A DNA stretch of 64,000 nt from Chitinophaga sp. XS-30 (GTDB lineage: Bacteria; Bacteroidota; Bacteroidia; Chitinophagales; Chitinophagaceae), in NCBI RefSeq assembly GCF_008086345.1, contig NZ_CP043006.1:6079501-6143500 (forward strand), read 5' to 3'. The notes below the pieces were generated by a model that was given only the letters and a program-made list of their open reading frames with translations, made no database searches and was not told the origin of the DNA. Position numbers and translations under genes: made by a program. Positions 16,418 through 24,890 of the stretch are shown here, one piece after another (position 1 is the first letter of the stretch; every line of letters begins with the position of its first letter).

Positions 16418-17020
16418 ATGACAAGCAAGATTCTGACCCTCGCAGTAATGGGACTGCTCACCTTCGGCGCCGCATCCGCCCAGAAACAACAAAAACTCTT
16501 CAACGGCAAAAACCTTGACGGATGGAAAGTGCACGGCACCGAGAAATGGTATGTGGAAAAAGGTGAACTGATCTGTGAAAGCGGTCCCGATAAAGAATAC
16601 GGCTACCTGGCCACCGATAAGACCTTCAAGGACTTTGAACTGACGGTGGACTTCAAACAGGAAGCCAACGGCAACAGCGGCGTATTCTTCCACTCTTCCC
16701 TCGATGGCACAAAGATCTCCGGATGGCAGGCCGAAGTAGCGCCTCCGGGCAGCAACACCGGCGGCATCTATGAATCCTACGGCCGCGGATGGCTGATCAA
16801 ACCAACACCGGAAAAAGATCAGTACCTTAAAATGGGCGAATGGAATACCATGAAAGTAGTGGTTAAAGGCGACCAGGTGACCACCTACCTGAACGGGCAT
16901 GAGATGATCACGCTCAGCGATGAGAAGATCGGCGCAAAAGACGGACAGATAGCCCTGCAGATCCATTCCGGCGGCGGCATTAAAGTACGCTGGAAGAATA
17001 TCAAAGTAAGAACATTATAA
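16418..17020 (+). CDS. Secreted DUF1080 protein (3-keto-disaccharide hydrolase fold)
   Basis: 200 residues. A signal peptide (about 1-21, ending ASAQ) is followed by one DUF1080 domain, a concanavalin-like jelly roll: LFNGKNLDGWKVHG near 28, NSGVFFHSSLDG near 88, IYESYGRGW and a C-terminal IRWK-like KVRWKNIKVR. Some members hydrolyse 3-keto-glycosides made by periplasmic glucoside oxidoreductases; this member's substrate is unknown. It stands alone between rny and the nucleoside phosphorylase, closed by terminator-like hairpins on both sides. A second protein with two such domains is at 53202. Confidence 0.85.
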   Translation: MTSKILTLAVMGLLTFGAASAQKQQKLFNGKNLDGWKVHGTEKWYVEKGELICESGPDKEYGYLATDKTFKDFELTVDFKQEANGNSGVFFHSSLDGTKISGWQAEVAPPGSNTGGIYESYGRGWLIKPTPEKDQYLKMGEWNTMKVVVKGDQVTTYLNGHEMITLSDEKIGAKDGQIALQIHSGGGIKVRWKNIKVRTL

Positions 17021-17049
17021 ACGGTGGCTAAAAAGCCGCTCCTGAACAA

Positions 17050-17106
17050 ATGATGGGGACTGAACCGCATTGATGCGATGTGCTGCCCCATCATTTTACT
17101 TTTTCA
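17050..17106 (+). terminator. Terminator-like hairpin after the DUF1080 gene
   Basis: ATGATGGGG at 17050-17058 pairs with CCCCATCAT at 17086-17094, with a smaller CGCAT/ATGCG hairpin inside, and is followed by TTTTACTTTTT. It lies 30 bp after the DUF1080 stop and just before the phosphorylase start. Confidence 0.7.
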
Positions 17107-17119
17107 TCAATATTGCAGC

Positions 17120-17944
17120 ATGACTTCACTACCAGAACAGATCAGGGAAACCACCCGGTTCCTGCAACAACAGGGCTTTGAAGCCCCTACCACCGGTGTT
17201 GTATTAGGCACCGGCCTCGGCGAACTGATCAAAAAAATAGCTATCCAACAGAGCGTATCGTACAAGGACATCCCGCATTTTCCGGTATCCACGGTGGAAT
17301 TCCACAAAGGGCAGCTGATCTTCGGCCACATCGGCAGAACATCGGTGATCGCCATGCAGGGGCGGTTCCATTATTACGAAGGGTATTCCATGGAGCAGAT
17401 CACTTTCCCCATCAGGGTAATGAAAGCCCTGGGCGTACAGCAGCTGCTGCTGAGCAATGCCGCCGGAGGCATGAACCCCGCTTTCAAAAAAGGCGACCTC
17501 GTATTGCTGGACGATCACATCAACCTGCAACCGGAGAACCCGCTGCGCGGTCTTCACCATCCTGAATTCGGACCGCGTTTCCCCGATATGAGCAGACCTT
17601 ATGATCCGCAGCTTTCCGAAAAACTGCAGATCGCCGCTACTGCCGCCGGGCATTCCATGCATAAAGGCACATACGTTGCCGTGACCGGCCCTAACCTTGA
17701 AACCCGGGCGGAATACCGCTTCCTGCGCATGATCGGCGGAGACGTTGTGGGCATGAGCACCGTACCGGAAGTGATCGTGGCCAACCAGGCGGGACTGCCC
17801 TGCGCGGCCGTTTCCGTGGTCACGGATGAATGCGATCCGGACAACCTGGCGCCCGTGGCCATTGAAGAGATCATTGCCGTGGCCGGTAAGGCAGATAAAG
17901 TATTAAGCGGGATATTCGCGGAAGTGATCGCGGAAATGACCTGA
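17120..17944 (+). CDS. punA: Purine-nucleoside phosphorylase
   Basis: 274 residues of the trimeric PNP family, which splits inosine or guanosine with phosphate into base and ribose-1-phosphate for salvage. Motifs: VVLGTGLGEL near 25 (phosphate loop), FHKGQLIFG, MQGRFHYYEGY near 80, SNAAGGMNP near 110, GDLVLLDDHIN, VTGPNLETRAEYRFL near 195, GMSTVPEV, and the base-specificity segment VVTDECDPDN near 240. The start at 17120 (MTSLPEQIRE) is preferred; a longer in-frame start at 17078 lies inside the upstream hairpin. Symbol follows the B. subtilis naming. Confidence 0.93.
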   Translation: MTSLPEQIRETTRFLQQQGFEAPTTGVVLGTGLGELIKKIAIQQSVSYKDIPHFPVSTVEFHKGQLIFGHIGRTSVIAMQGRFHYYEGYSMEQITFPIRVMKALGVQQLLLSNAAGGMNPAFKKGDLVLLDDHINLQPENPLRGLHHPEFGPRFPDMSRPYDPQLSEKLQIAATAAGHSMHKGTYVAVTGPNLETRAEYRFLRMIGGDVVGMSTVPEVIVANQAGLPCAAVSVVTDECDPDNLAPVAIEEIIAVAGKADKVLSGIFAEVIAEMT

Positions 17945-17958
17945 GCGGCAGGACTTGT

Positions 17959-18972
17959 TTAACTGGATTTACGGATGATCAGTTCGGTCTTCAGTACCCT
18001 GATGATCGTTTTCCAATCCGCCACATCACGCGCGATCTGTTCTATCAGCAGCTGCGCAGCTGTGCGGCCGATTTCCCGGACGGGCTGCGATACCGTGGTC
18101 AGCGATGGTTCTATCAGTCCGGATGCAAAATCATTGCTGAAGCCCACCACCGCAATATCGTCCGGCACCCGCAAACCGCGCTTCTTGATCACCTGGATCG
18201 CCTCTATCGCCGTAGGGTCGTTCACCGCAAAAATGGCATCCGGCGGGTGTTCCAGGTTCAACAGGTGATTCACGTAGATCTTCACTTTGTCCACATTCAG
18301 ATCATAGGAGATGATCAGCTCCTCATCCACATCCATATTGTTCCGTTTAAGCGCAGCCTTATACCCGCTGAGCCTTCGTTCACTGATCTTGAGTGAGGCC
18401 GGCCCCGCCAGGTGGGCGATCCTTTTCCTCCCCCGTTCCAGCAGGTAATTCACGGCACGGTAGGCGCCATCGTAATCATCCACGATCACCTTTGGCACAT
18501 CCATATCATCACATACCCTGTTGAAAAAAACAATGGGGATCCCCTTCCGCTGGAAGATCTTCAGATGATCGAAATTGCGCGTTTCCTTGGTAATGGATAC
18601 CAGGATACCGTCCACCTGGTTAGCCAGCATCACTTTGGTATTCGCCACTTCCGTTTCATAACTTTCATTGCACTGGCAGATGACCGTATTGTAACCGGCC
18701 TGCCCCGCCACTTCCTGCGCCCCCATGATCACGTTCGGGAAAAAAGAACTGTAGAACTCGGGCACGATAATGCCGATAGTATTCGTTTTCTTCGTGATCA
18801 GGCTGATAGCCAGCATGTTTCGCTGATAATCCAGCTTCTCCGCCAGCTCCAGCACGGCCTGCCGGGTATCCGGGTTTACGCTGGGATGGCCTGTCAATGC
18901 CCTGGAAACAGTGGATTTCGAGAGGTTCAGCTCCTTCGCTATATCAATGATCGTTACCTGGTGTCTTTTCAT
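17959..18972 (-). CDS. LacI-family transcriptional regulator
   Basis: About 337 residues. The N-terminal DNA-binding helix-turn-helix and hinge (VTIIDIAKELNLSKSTVSRA then LTGHPSVNP) are followed by a periplasmic-binding-like effector domain (NTIGIIVPEFYSSFFPNVIMGAQEVA near 62; VVGFSNDFASGLIEPSLTTV near 275). The start MKRHQVT at 18972 fits family N-termini; 18984 (MQHT) is possible, and longer starts would read through the operator pair. The gene is divergent from the SusC operon, with GGGAAyrTTCCC boxes between them, and probably controls that operon and itself in response to a sugar. Confidence 0.9.
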   Translation of the reverse strand: MKRHQVTIIDIAKELNLSKSTVSRALTGHPSVNPDTRQAVLELAEKLDYQRNMLAISLITKKTNTIGIIVPEFYSSFFPNVIMGAQEVAGQAGYNTVICQCNESYETEVANTKVMLANQVDGILVSITKETRNFDHLKIFQRKGIPIVFFNRVCDDMDVPKVIVDDYDGAYRAVNYLLERGRKRIAHLAGPASLKISERRLSGYKAALKRNNMDVDEELIISYDLNVDKVKIYVNHLLNLEHPPDAIFAVNDPTAIEAIQVIKKRGLRVPDDIAVVGFSNDFASGLIEPSLTTVSQPVREIGRTAAQLLIEQIARDVADWKTIIRVLKTELIIRKSS

Positions 18973-19023
18973 CGTGTGCTGCATTTTTGCCGTTCCGTAA
19001 AGAAACGAAATAATTCCTTTCAT

Positions 19024-19054
19024 GGGAACATTCCCACAAATTGGGAATGTTCCC
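19024..19054. promoter_or_regulatory. Paired dyad, probable LacI-type operator
   Basis: GGGAACATTCCC (19024-19035) and GGGAATGTTCCC (19043-19054) are near-palindromic 12-mers separated by 7 bp, centres 19 bp apart. They lie about 50 bp upstream of the LacI gene start and 180 bp before susC. The same pair with the same spacing recurs at 33971-34001. Confidence 0.7.
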
Positions 19055-19132
19055 AACGTGGAAACAGGGATTTTTTTATCCCCCGAACAACTGTTAATTA
19101 TAAACTTGGGTTACAATCTTAAATTCACACGT

Positions 19133-19222
19133 ATGAAAAAGCTGTTGCTGACCATTGGCATTTCTTTGCCGTTTCCACTTATCCCATTTCACAAAGCTTC
19201 TCTGCGCATCTTAAACTTTTAA
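19133..19222 (+). CDS. Possible 29-residue leader peptide before SusC
   Basis: A short ORF starts MKKLLLTIGISLPFPLIP, which looks like a signal peptide core, and stops 13 bp before the susC start. It could be a leader ORF, a remnant of an older receptor start, or chance. No frameshift joins it convincingly to SusC, which has its own signal peptide. Confidence 0.3.
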   Translation: MKKLLLTIGISLPFPLIPFHKASLRILNF

Positions 19223-19235
19223 AAGAGCTGGTTGT

Positions 19236-22200
19236 ATGACAGTAAGATTTCTAATGCTGCTATTCGTCCTGTCCGGGACGTTGCACACCATGGCACAGGT
19301 TGCCGACAATGCCAAAACAGTCACGGGGAAGGTCACGGACCCCGATAACGCTCCACTGGAAGGTGTGAACGTAGTATTGAAAGGCAAAACAACAAAAACC
19401 ACCACCAATGAAGAAGGCATTTATTCCATCCGCGTAGAAGACCCGGCCACCGCCGTGCTGGTGTTCTCCTACGTGGGCTTCCACAACAGGGAAGTAAAGC
19501 TCAACGCCACCACGACCATCTACAACCTGCGGATGGAAGCGGCGGTGCAGGGGCTGAACGATGTAGTGGTGATCGGCTACGGCACCGTCAAAAGGCGGGA
19601 CCTGACCGGCGCCGTAGGCGAGGTAAAAATAGAAGACATGGAAAAAGCGCCTGTGGCTTCCTTTGAACAGGCGCTGGCGGGCCGCGTGGCGGGACTGCAG
19701 GTTTCTTCGGTGGACGGACAGCCCGGCTCCGGCCTGAATATCGTGCTGCGGGGCAACAACTCCGTTACGCAGGACAATTCCCCGCTCTACGTGATCGATG
19801 GCTTTCCGATGGAAAATCCATCCAACGACATCATCAATCCGGCGGACATTGCATCCATCGAAGTGCTGAAAGATGCTTCCGCAACGGCGATCTATGGCGC
19901 CAGAGGCGCCAATGGCGTGATCATGATCACCACCAAAAAAGGAAAAACCGGTGCGCCGGTAGTGAGCTACCAGGCCTGGGCCGGCGTCCAGCAAAACATC
20001 AAACAACAGGAGATGCTGGACCCTTATGAATTTGTGAAATACCAGCTGGAGCAAAACCCTACATTCTACGGATCTGTATATCTCGATAACGGCAAAACAC
20101 TGGAAGATTACCGGAACGTGAAGGGCATCAACTGGCAGGATATGGTGTTCCGCGATGCCTTTATGCATAATCACAACATTTCCGTAAGAGGCGGTAATGA
20201 CAAGACACGATATTCCGTTTCCGGCTCCCTCCTGGGGCAGGATGGTATCATTATCAACAGCGGCTATAAACGTTACCAGGGAAGAGTTTCGCTGGATCAG
20301 ACCATCAGCGGCAAATTCAAAGTGGGTATCAATATCAATTATACATCCACCAAAAGGCACGGCACCATCTCCAATTCAACATCAGATGGCAGAGCATCCG
20401 GCCCAACGGCCAGCCTGATGTACAGCGTATGGGGCTACCGCCCGGTAACCGGTGATTCGCTCAATGACATCAATATCATCGATGAGCCGTTTGACCCGGA
20501 TGTGGACCCGCTCAATGAATACCGCATCAACCCGGTTATCTCCAACAGGAATGAATACAACCCGGTCTTTAACAATACGCTCATTTCCAACGCTTACCTT
20601 GAATACAAACCGGCAAAATACTTTACACTGAGAGTAACCGGTGGCCTCACTAAAACGGCCATACGCCGCGAAAAATTCAACAACTCAAATACCCGCTCCG
20701 GCAATCCAAAAAGCGGAACACTTGGTGTGAATGGCTCTATCAGCAATGCCGAAACGGTGAACTGGCTGAATGAGAACACGCTCACCTACGCACGCAATTT
20801 CAATAAGGTGCATAACCTGAACGTGGTGGGTGGTATGTCGCTGCAACAAGTGTCCTCACACAGCTACGGCTTCAGCGCTTCACATATACCGAATGAATCC
20901 CTCGGCATCAGCGGGCTGGATGAAGGATTGATCACTACCGCGCCCACATCAAAGTCCACCAATGCACTAATGTCTTTCCTGGGCCGTGTGAACTATGGCT
21001 ACAAATCCCGTTACCTGCTCACCGTTTCCTTCCGTGCGGATGGCTCCTCCAAATTCCCCACCAATGCCAAATGGGCTTACTTCCCCTCCGGCGCATTTGC
21101 ATGGCGGCTGAGCGATGAATCGTTCATGAAGAACATCCGCTTTCTCTCAGATGCTAAAATACGCGTGGGATACGGCTTAACAGGGAACAACCGCGTATCT
21201 GACTTTGCATACCTTTCCGCATTGCAGATATTCCCTTACTCCGGTTACAGCTTCGGGGAATCTCCCGTTCAGGGCATCATTCCCAATAACCTCGGCGACA
21301 CACATCTGAGATGGGAGACAACAGGGCAAACAGGTATCGGTCTGGATCTCGGTTTCCTGAACGACCGCATCACGCTTACAACAGATTACTATAAAAAGAA
21401 TACCCGCGATCTGCTGCTGCAAGCCACACTGGCGCCGTCTTCCGGATACCTCAGCGGATACCGGAACGTAGGGCGCGTATCAAACGAAGGGCTTGAATTT
21501 ACATTGAACACGGTGAACATTAAACGAAGAAACTTTTCATGGTCTACCAACTTCAACATCGCCTTTAACCGCAACCGCGTGTTGCAATTAAATGAAGATG
21601 AACCAAGTTATGCGTCCCGTATCACCTGGGGCAACTTCAACAACGCATATCCTTATATCGCTATACCGGGGCATCCTATTGCGCTGTTCTACGGCTTCCT
21701 GTTTGATGGCATCTATCAATATGACGACTTCGACCAATTGGCAAACGGCTCCTACGTGCTGAAAGAAAATGTGCCGAACAACGGCTCTCCGCGCGCCAAT
21801 ATGCAACCCGGCCATATCAAATACAAAGACATTAACCAGGACGGACAGGTGAACAACAACGATCTCACCATCATCGGAGATCCAAACCCTGTGCACATCG
21901 GCGGCTTCTCCAACAACTTCACCTATCGCAATTTCGACCTGAATGTTTTCTTCCAGTGGAGCTATGGTAACGACATCCTGAACGCCAACCGCATAGAATT
22001 TGAAGGCGGCGATGTGGTGCGCAGCTATCTGAATATGTTCAAATCAGTTGAAAACCGCTGGACGCCGGAGAACCAGACCAATTCCCTGTACAAGATAGGG
22101 GGACAGGGGCCGCTGGTATATTCTTCCCGTACAATAGAAGACGGTTCTTACCTGCGGCTGAAAACGGTGGCGCTGGGTTATACGTTGCCTGCGAATCTTA

Positions 22201-22385
22201 CAAAAAGAGCCGGCATTAAGTCGCTGCGGGTTTATTCTTCCGCACAGAACCTTATTACATGGACGAACTATACCGGTATAGACCCGGAAGTATCTGTCCG
22301 CCACAGTGCATTAACACCGGGTTTTGACTGGTCTGCCTATCCTAAAGCGCGCACCATTACTGTTGGACTGGATGTTTCTTTTTAA
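19236..22385 (+). CDS. SusC/RagA-family TonB-linked outer-membrane transporter
   Basis: 1049 residues. Signal peptide about 1-21 (ends HTMAQ), carboxypeptidase-regulatory-like domain about 29-105 (VTGKVTDPDNAPLEGVNVVL), then the SusC plug signature (DVVVIGYGTVKRRDLTGAV, AGRVAGLQV, LYVIDGFP) and a large barrel ending VGLDVSF. There is no STN domain, so control is expected through the LacI gene rather than a FecR. SusC proteins import oligosaccharides or peptides in complex with a SusD lid, encoded 18 bp downstream. It is the first gene of a ten-gene operon reaching 39146. Confidence 0.94.
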   Translation: MTVRFLMLLFVLSGTLHTMAQVADNAKTVTGKVTDPDNAPLEGVNVVLKGKTTKTTTNEEGIYSIRVEDPATAVLVFSYVGFHNREVKLNATTTIYNLRMEAAVQGLNDVVVIGYGTVKRRDLTGAVGEVKIEDMEKAPVASFEQALAGRVAGLQVSSVDGQPGSGLNIVLRGNNSVTQDNSPLYVIDGFPMENPSNDIINPADIASIEVLKDASATAIYGARGANGVIMITTKKGKTGAPVVSYQAWAGVQQNIKQQEMLDPYEFVKYQLEQNPTFYGSVYLDNGKTLEDYRNVKGINWQDMVFRDAFMHNHNISVRGGNDKTRYSVSGSLLGQDGIIINSGYKRYQGRVSLDQTISGKFKVGININYTSTKRHGTISNSTSDGRASGPTASLMYSVWGYRPVTGDSLNDINIIDEPFDPDVDPLNEYRINPVISNRNEYNPVFNNTLISNAYLEYKPAKYFTLRVTGGLTKTAIRREKFNNSNTRSGNPKSGTLGVNGSISNAETVNWLNENTLTYARNFNKVHNLNVVGGMSLQQVSSHSYGFSASHIPNESLGISGLDEGLITTAPTSKSTNALMSFLGRVNYGYKSRYLLTVSFRADGSSKFPTNAKWAYFPSGAFAWRLSDESFMKNIRFLSDAKIRVGYGLTGNNRVSDFAYLSALQIFPYSGYSFGESPVQGIIPNNLGDTHLRWETTGQTGIGLDLGFLNDRITLTTDYYKKNTRDLLLQATLAPSSGYLSGYRNVGRVSNEGLEFTLNTVNIKRRNFSWSTNFNIAFNRNRVLQLNEDEPSYASRITWGNFNNAYPYIAIPGHPIALFYGFLFDGIYQYDDFDQLANGSYVLKENVPNNGSPRANMQPGHIKYKDINQDGQVNNNDLTIIGDPNPVHIGGFSNNFTYRNFDLNVFFQWSYGNDILNANRIEFEGGDVVRSYLNMFKSVENRWTPENQTNSLYKIGGQGPLVYSSRTIEDGSYLRLKTVALGYTLPANLTKRAGIKSLRVYSSAQNLITWTNYTGIDPEVSVRHSALTPGFDWSAYPKARTITVGLDVSF

Positions 22386-22403
22386 CGATAAAAATGCAAA
22401 ACG

Positions 22404-23975
22404 ATGAAACGTTTGATCACTATACTTCTCCTGGCCGGCTGCATGTTCAGTTCCTGCAGCAAGTTCCTGGAAACCAAACCGGAAGATTTTGTAACACCGG
22501 ATAATTATTATAAAACAGAAGCAGACCTCCACCGTGCATTGAACGGTGTGTATAACAGGCTGATCGATAATTGGGGAAGGATGTATTCCCGTGGGCTTTA
22601 CAGCTACCTCGCTATCAGCGACGAGTTCTTTTACAAAAACATCACCATTAACCACCTGAAGGTAATGGATTTTGATGCAGGCCAGCTGGATGTAGGCAAG
22701 CTCTGGGAAGTAACCTACCAGGGGATAGACAGGGCCAACCTGTTACTGGAAAATGTGAACAAGCCGGCGATGGATGAAACAAAACGGAATGCCATCAAAG
22801 GCGAGGCCCTCTTCCTGCGCGCCTATTATTATTACATCCTGGTGGACAATTTCGGGAGCGTACCGCTGAAGCTCGTTTCTACCAAGTCCCCTACAGATGG
22901 CTATCTGCCCGGAGCACCCATTGCTACGATCTATGACACCATCGTGTCTCACATGCAACAGGCGGAATTACTGGTGAACGACATTGACGGCTATACGAAT
23001 AATGAACGCATCAGCAAAACGGCTGTACAAGCCATCCTGGCAAGGGTTTTCCTGAAAATGGCCGGTGAGCCGCTAAAAGATGTATCAAAATATGAAGATG
23101 CGCTGGCCTATGCGAATAAAGTGATCACTTCCAACAAACACTCCCTGCAACCGGATTACAAACAGATATTCATCAATCATTCCCAGAACCGCTATGACCT
23201 CCAGGAATGCCTGTGGGAAATAGGTATGTATGGTGACCAGCAGGGTAATATTCAACTGGCTGGTGCTGTGGGTATTGAAAACGGACTGGAATGCCCGGAT
23301 GATAACATCGGCTACTCCGGAGGTGCACTGCATCCGACTGCAAGGCTGTTCAATCTCTTTGAGGAAGAAGACCTTCGCCGTGACTGGGCTATTGCTCCTT
23401 ACAAGTATGTTGTCTCCAACGGCGTAACGAACAAATCATTCTATACGCCTGCACAGATCTATGAACGTACTGCCGGCAAATGGCGCCGTGAATATGAAAC
23501 CACTTCTCCAAAGAACCGCGTGTACAACTCCACCAATTTCCCCGTGATCCGTTATGCAGATGTCCTGTTGATGAAAGCAGAAGCGGAAAACGAAGTGCGC
23601 GGCGTACCTACGCCCGAAGCCTACGAAGCCCTCAACATGGTAAGAAGAAGGGGTTACGGCAAACCGGTAAACACACCGGACCCTGCTGTTGATCTGGAAC
23701 CCGGCCTGGGCAAGACTGATTTTTTTGCTGCCATACAGGATGAGCGGGCACGTGAGCTTTGCTTTGAAGGCATGCGCAAACACGACCTGATCCGCTGGGG
23801 CATTTTCATCTCCAATATGAAATCCCTTGTTGACGATATCGCCGCTACTGCTCCTTCCGGCTACAAATACGCCGCCAACGCAGCAAAGAACACTACGGAC
23901 AGGAATGTGCTGTTGCCCATCCCTACAACAGAATTAACGGTGAACCGTCTCATCAACCAAAACCCTAACTGGTAG
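22404..23975 (+). CDS. SusD/RagB-family surface lipoprotein
   Basis: 523 residues. The lipoprotein signal ends in FSSC (Cys18). The SusD-like TPR fold follows: an N-terminal segment with PEDFVTPDNYYKTEADLHRALNGVYN, a middle with EALFLRAYYYYILVDNFGSVPL, and the C-terminal SusD signature (VIRYADVLLMKAEAENEV near 378; ERARELCFEGMRKHDLIRW near 450). It forms the lid of the neighbouring SusC and binds glycan at the surface. It is followed by a DUF5017 lipoprotein, a common third partner. Confidence 0.94.
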   Translation: MKRLITILLLAGCMFSSCSKFLETKPEDFVTPDNYYKTEADLHRALNGVYNRLIDNWGRMYSRGLYSYLAISDEFFYKNITINHLKVMDFDAGQLDVGKLWEVTYQGIDRANLLLENVNKPAMDETKRNAIKGEALFLRAYYYYILVDNFGSVPLKLVSTKSPTDGYLPGAPIATIYDTIVSHMQQAELLVNDIDGYTNNERISKTAVQAILARVFLKMAGEPLKDVSKYEDALAYANKVITSNKHSLQPDYKQIFINHSQNRYDLQECLWEIGMYGDQQGNIQLAGAVGIENGLECPDDNIGYSGGALHPTARLFNLFEEEDLRRDWAIAPYKYVVSNGVTNKSFYTPAQIYERTAGKWRREYETTSPKNRVYNSTNFPVIRYADVLLMKAEAENEVRGVPTPEAYEALNMVRRRGYGKPVNTPDPAVDLEPGLGKTDFFAAIQDERARELCFEGMRKHDLIRWGIFISNMKSLVDDIAATAPSGYKYAANAAKNTTDRNVLLPIPTTELTVNRLINQNPNW

Positions 23976-24001
23976 TATCCAATTACAAAAAATACACTGT
24001 C

Positions 24002-24883
24002 ATGCGAAAAGCATTATTTATACCGATCTTCTTTATCACCGTCGCGGCCTGTACCAAAGAGAAAGTGACCACGCCGGACTTTGAAGTGTCCACGCCATCA
24101 CTGACTTACAAAACCGGCGACACCGTCACTTTCCGGATCAGTGGCAATCCTGATAACCTTACGTTCTATTCCGGTGAACCTGGTCAGCAATACGAGTTCA
24201 GGGACCGCACCTCCATGCCAAACGAACTGGTGATCAATTTCTCCAGCTTTGTGTCATACGGTGTCATCCGGCAGAACCTGCAACTCATGGTGTCCAGCGA
24301 CTTCAGCGGTCTGGCGGACAGCAATGCCATCAAAGCCGCCACCTGGACGGACATATCCCATCTGGCAACATTTTCCACCGGTGCGGACCGTGTACCTTCA
24401 GGTACTATTAACCTGAAAGACTATACGCAGGAAGGGCATCTGACGTATATTGCTTTCCGTTATACGGACTATAAAAAACCAGGCGGGCAGAACAGATGGG
24501 TGATCCGTACTTTTACGGCGGAAAATATCTCGCCGGACAGTTTGGTAACGCCGCTGGCCGTAATGTCCACCGCAGGCTGGCAGGCCGTGAACTTCAGGAA
24601 CGAGAGCTTTGTCTGGAGCATCACCTCCGCACAACTGCTGATGCCGAGCAGCTCATCCACCGCGGATGATAACGAAGACTGGGTATTCTCCAAAGGATTC
24701 GATCCCTATTCCGTTAAGCCCGATGCAGGCACTGCATTGAAGAATATCAGCACCCTGCTGTCAGAACATAAACATGTATATAAAGAACCCGGCACCTATA
24801 AAGTGGTATTTGACGCTTCCTCCGTCCGCTATAACGGCGAGAAACGGGTTTTGAAAGAAATTACTTTAACGATCACGAACTAG
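24002..24883 (+). CDS. DUF5017-type surface lipoprotein
   Basis: 293 residues. The signal ends in VAAC (Cys17). The rest is beta-rich with KTGDTVTFRISGNPDNLTFYSGEPG near 38, a pattern of the DUF5017 family that accompanies SusCD pairs and probably acts as an additional glycan-binding protein on the cell surface. The C-terminus (GTYKVVFDASSVRYNGEKRVLKEI) resembles an Ig-like strand pair. No catalytic motif is visible. It is 26 bp after susD and 7 bp before the symporter gene. Confidence 0.75.
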   Translation: MRKALFIPIFFITVAACTKEKVTTPDFEVSTPSLTYKTGDTVTFRISGNPDNLTFYSGEPGQQYEFRDRTSMPNELVINFSSFVSYGVIRQNLQLMVSSDFSGLADSNAIKAATWTDISHLATFSTGADRVPSGTINLKDYTQEGHLTYIAFRYTDYKKPGGQNRWVIRTFTAENISPDSLVTPLAVMSTAGWQAVNFRNESFVWSITSAQLLMPSSSSTADDNEDWVFSKGFDPYSVKPDAGTALKNISTLLSEHKHVYKEPGTYKVVFDASSVRYNGEKRVLKEITLTITN

Positions 24884-24890
24884 GATATTC

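Noticed and set aside
14875..16539. 554-codon minus-strand ORF
   Set aside because: Antisense to rny, which has complete KH and HD domains. GC-rich third positions keep the opposite frame open.
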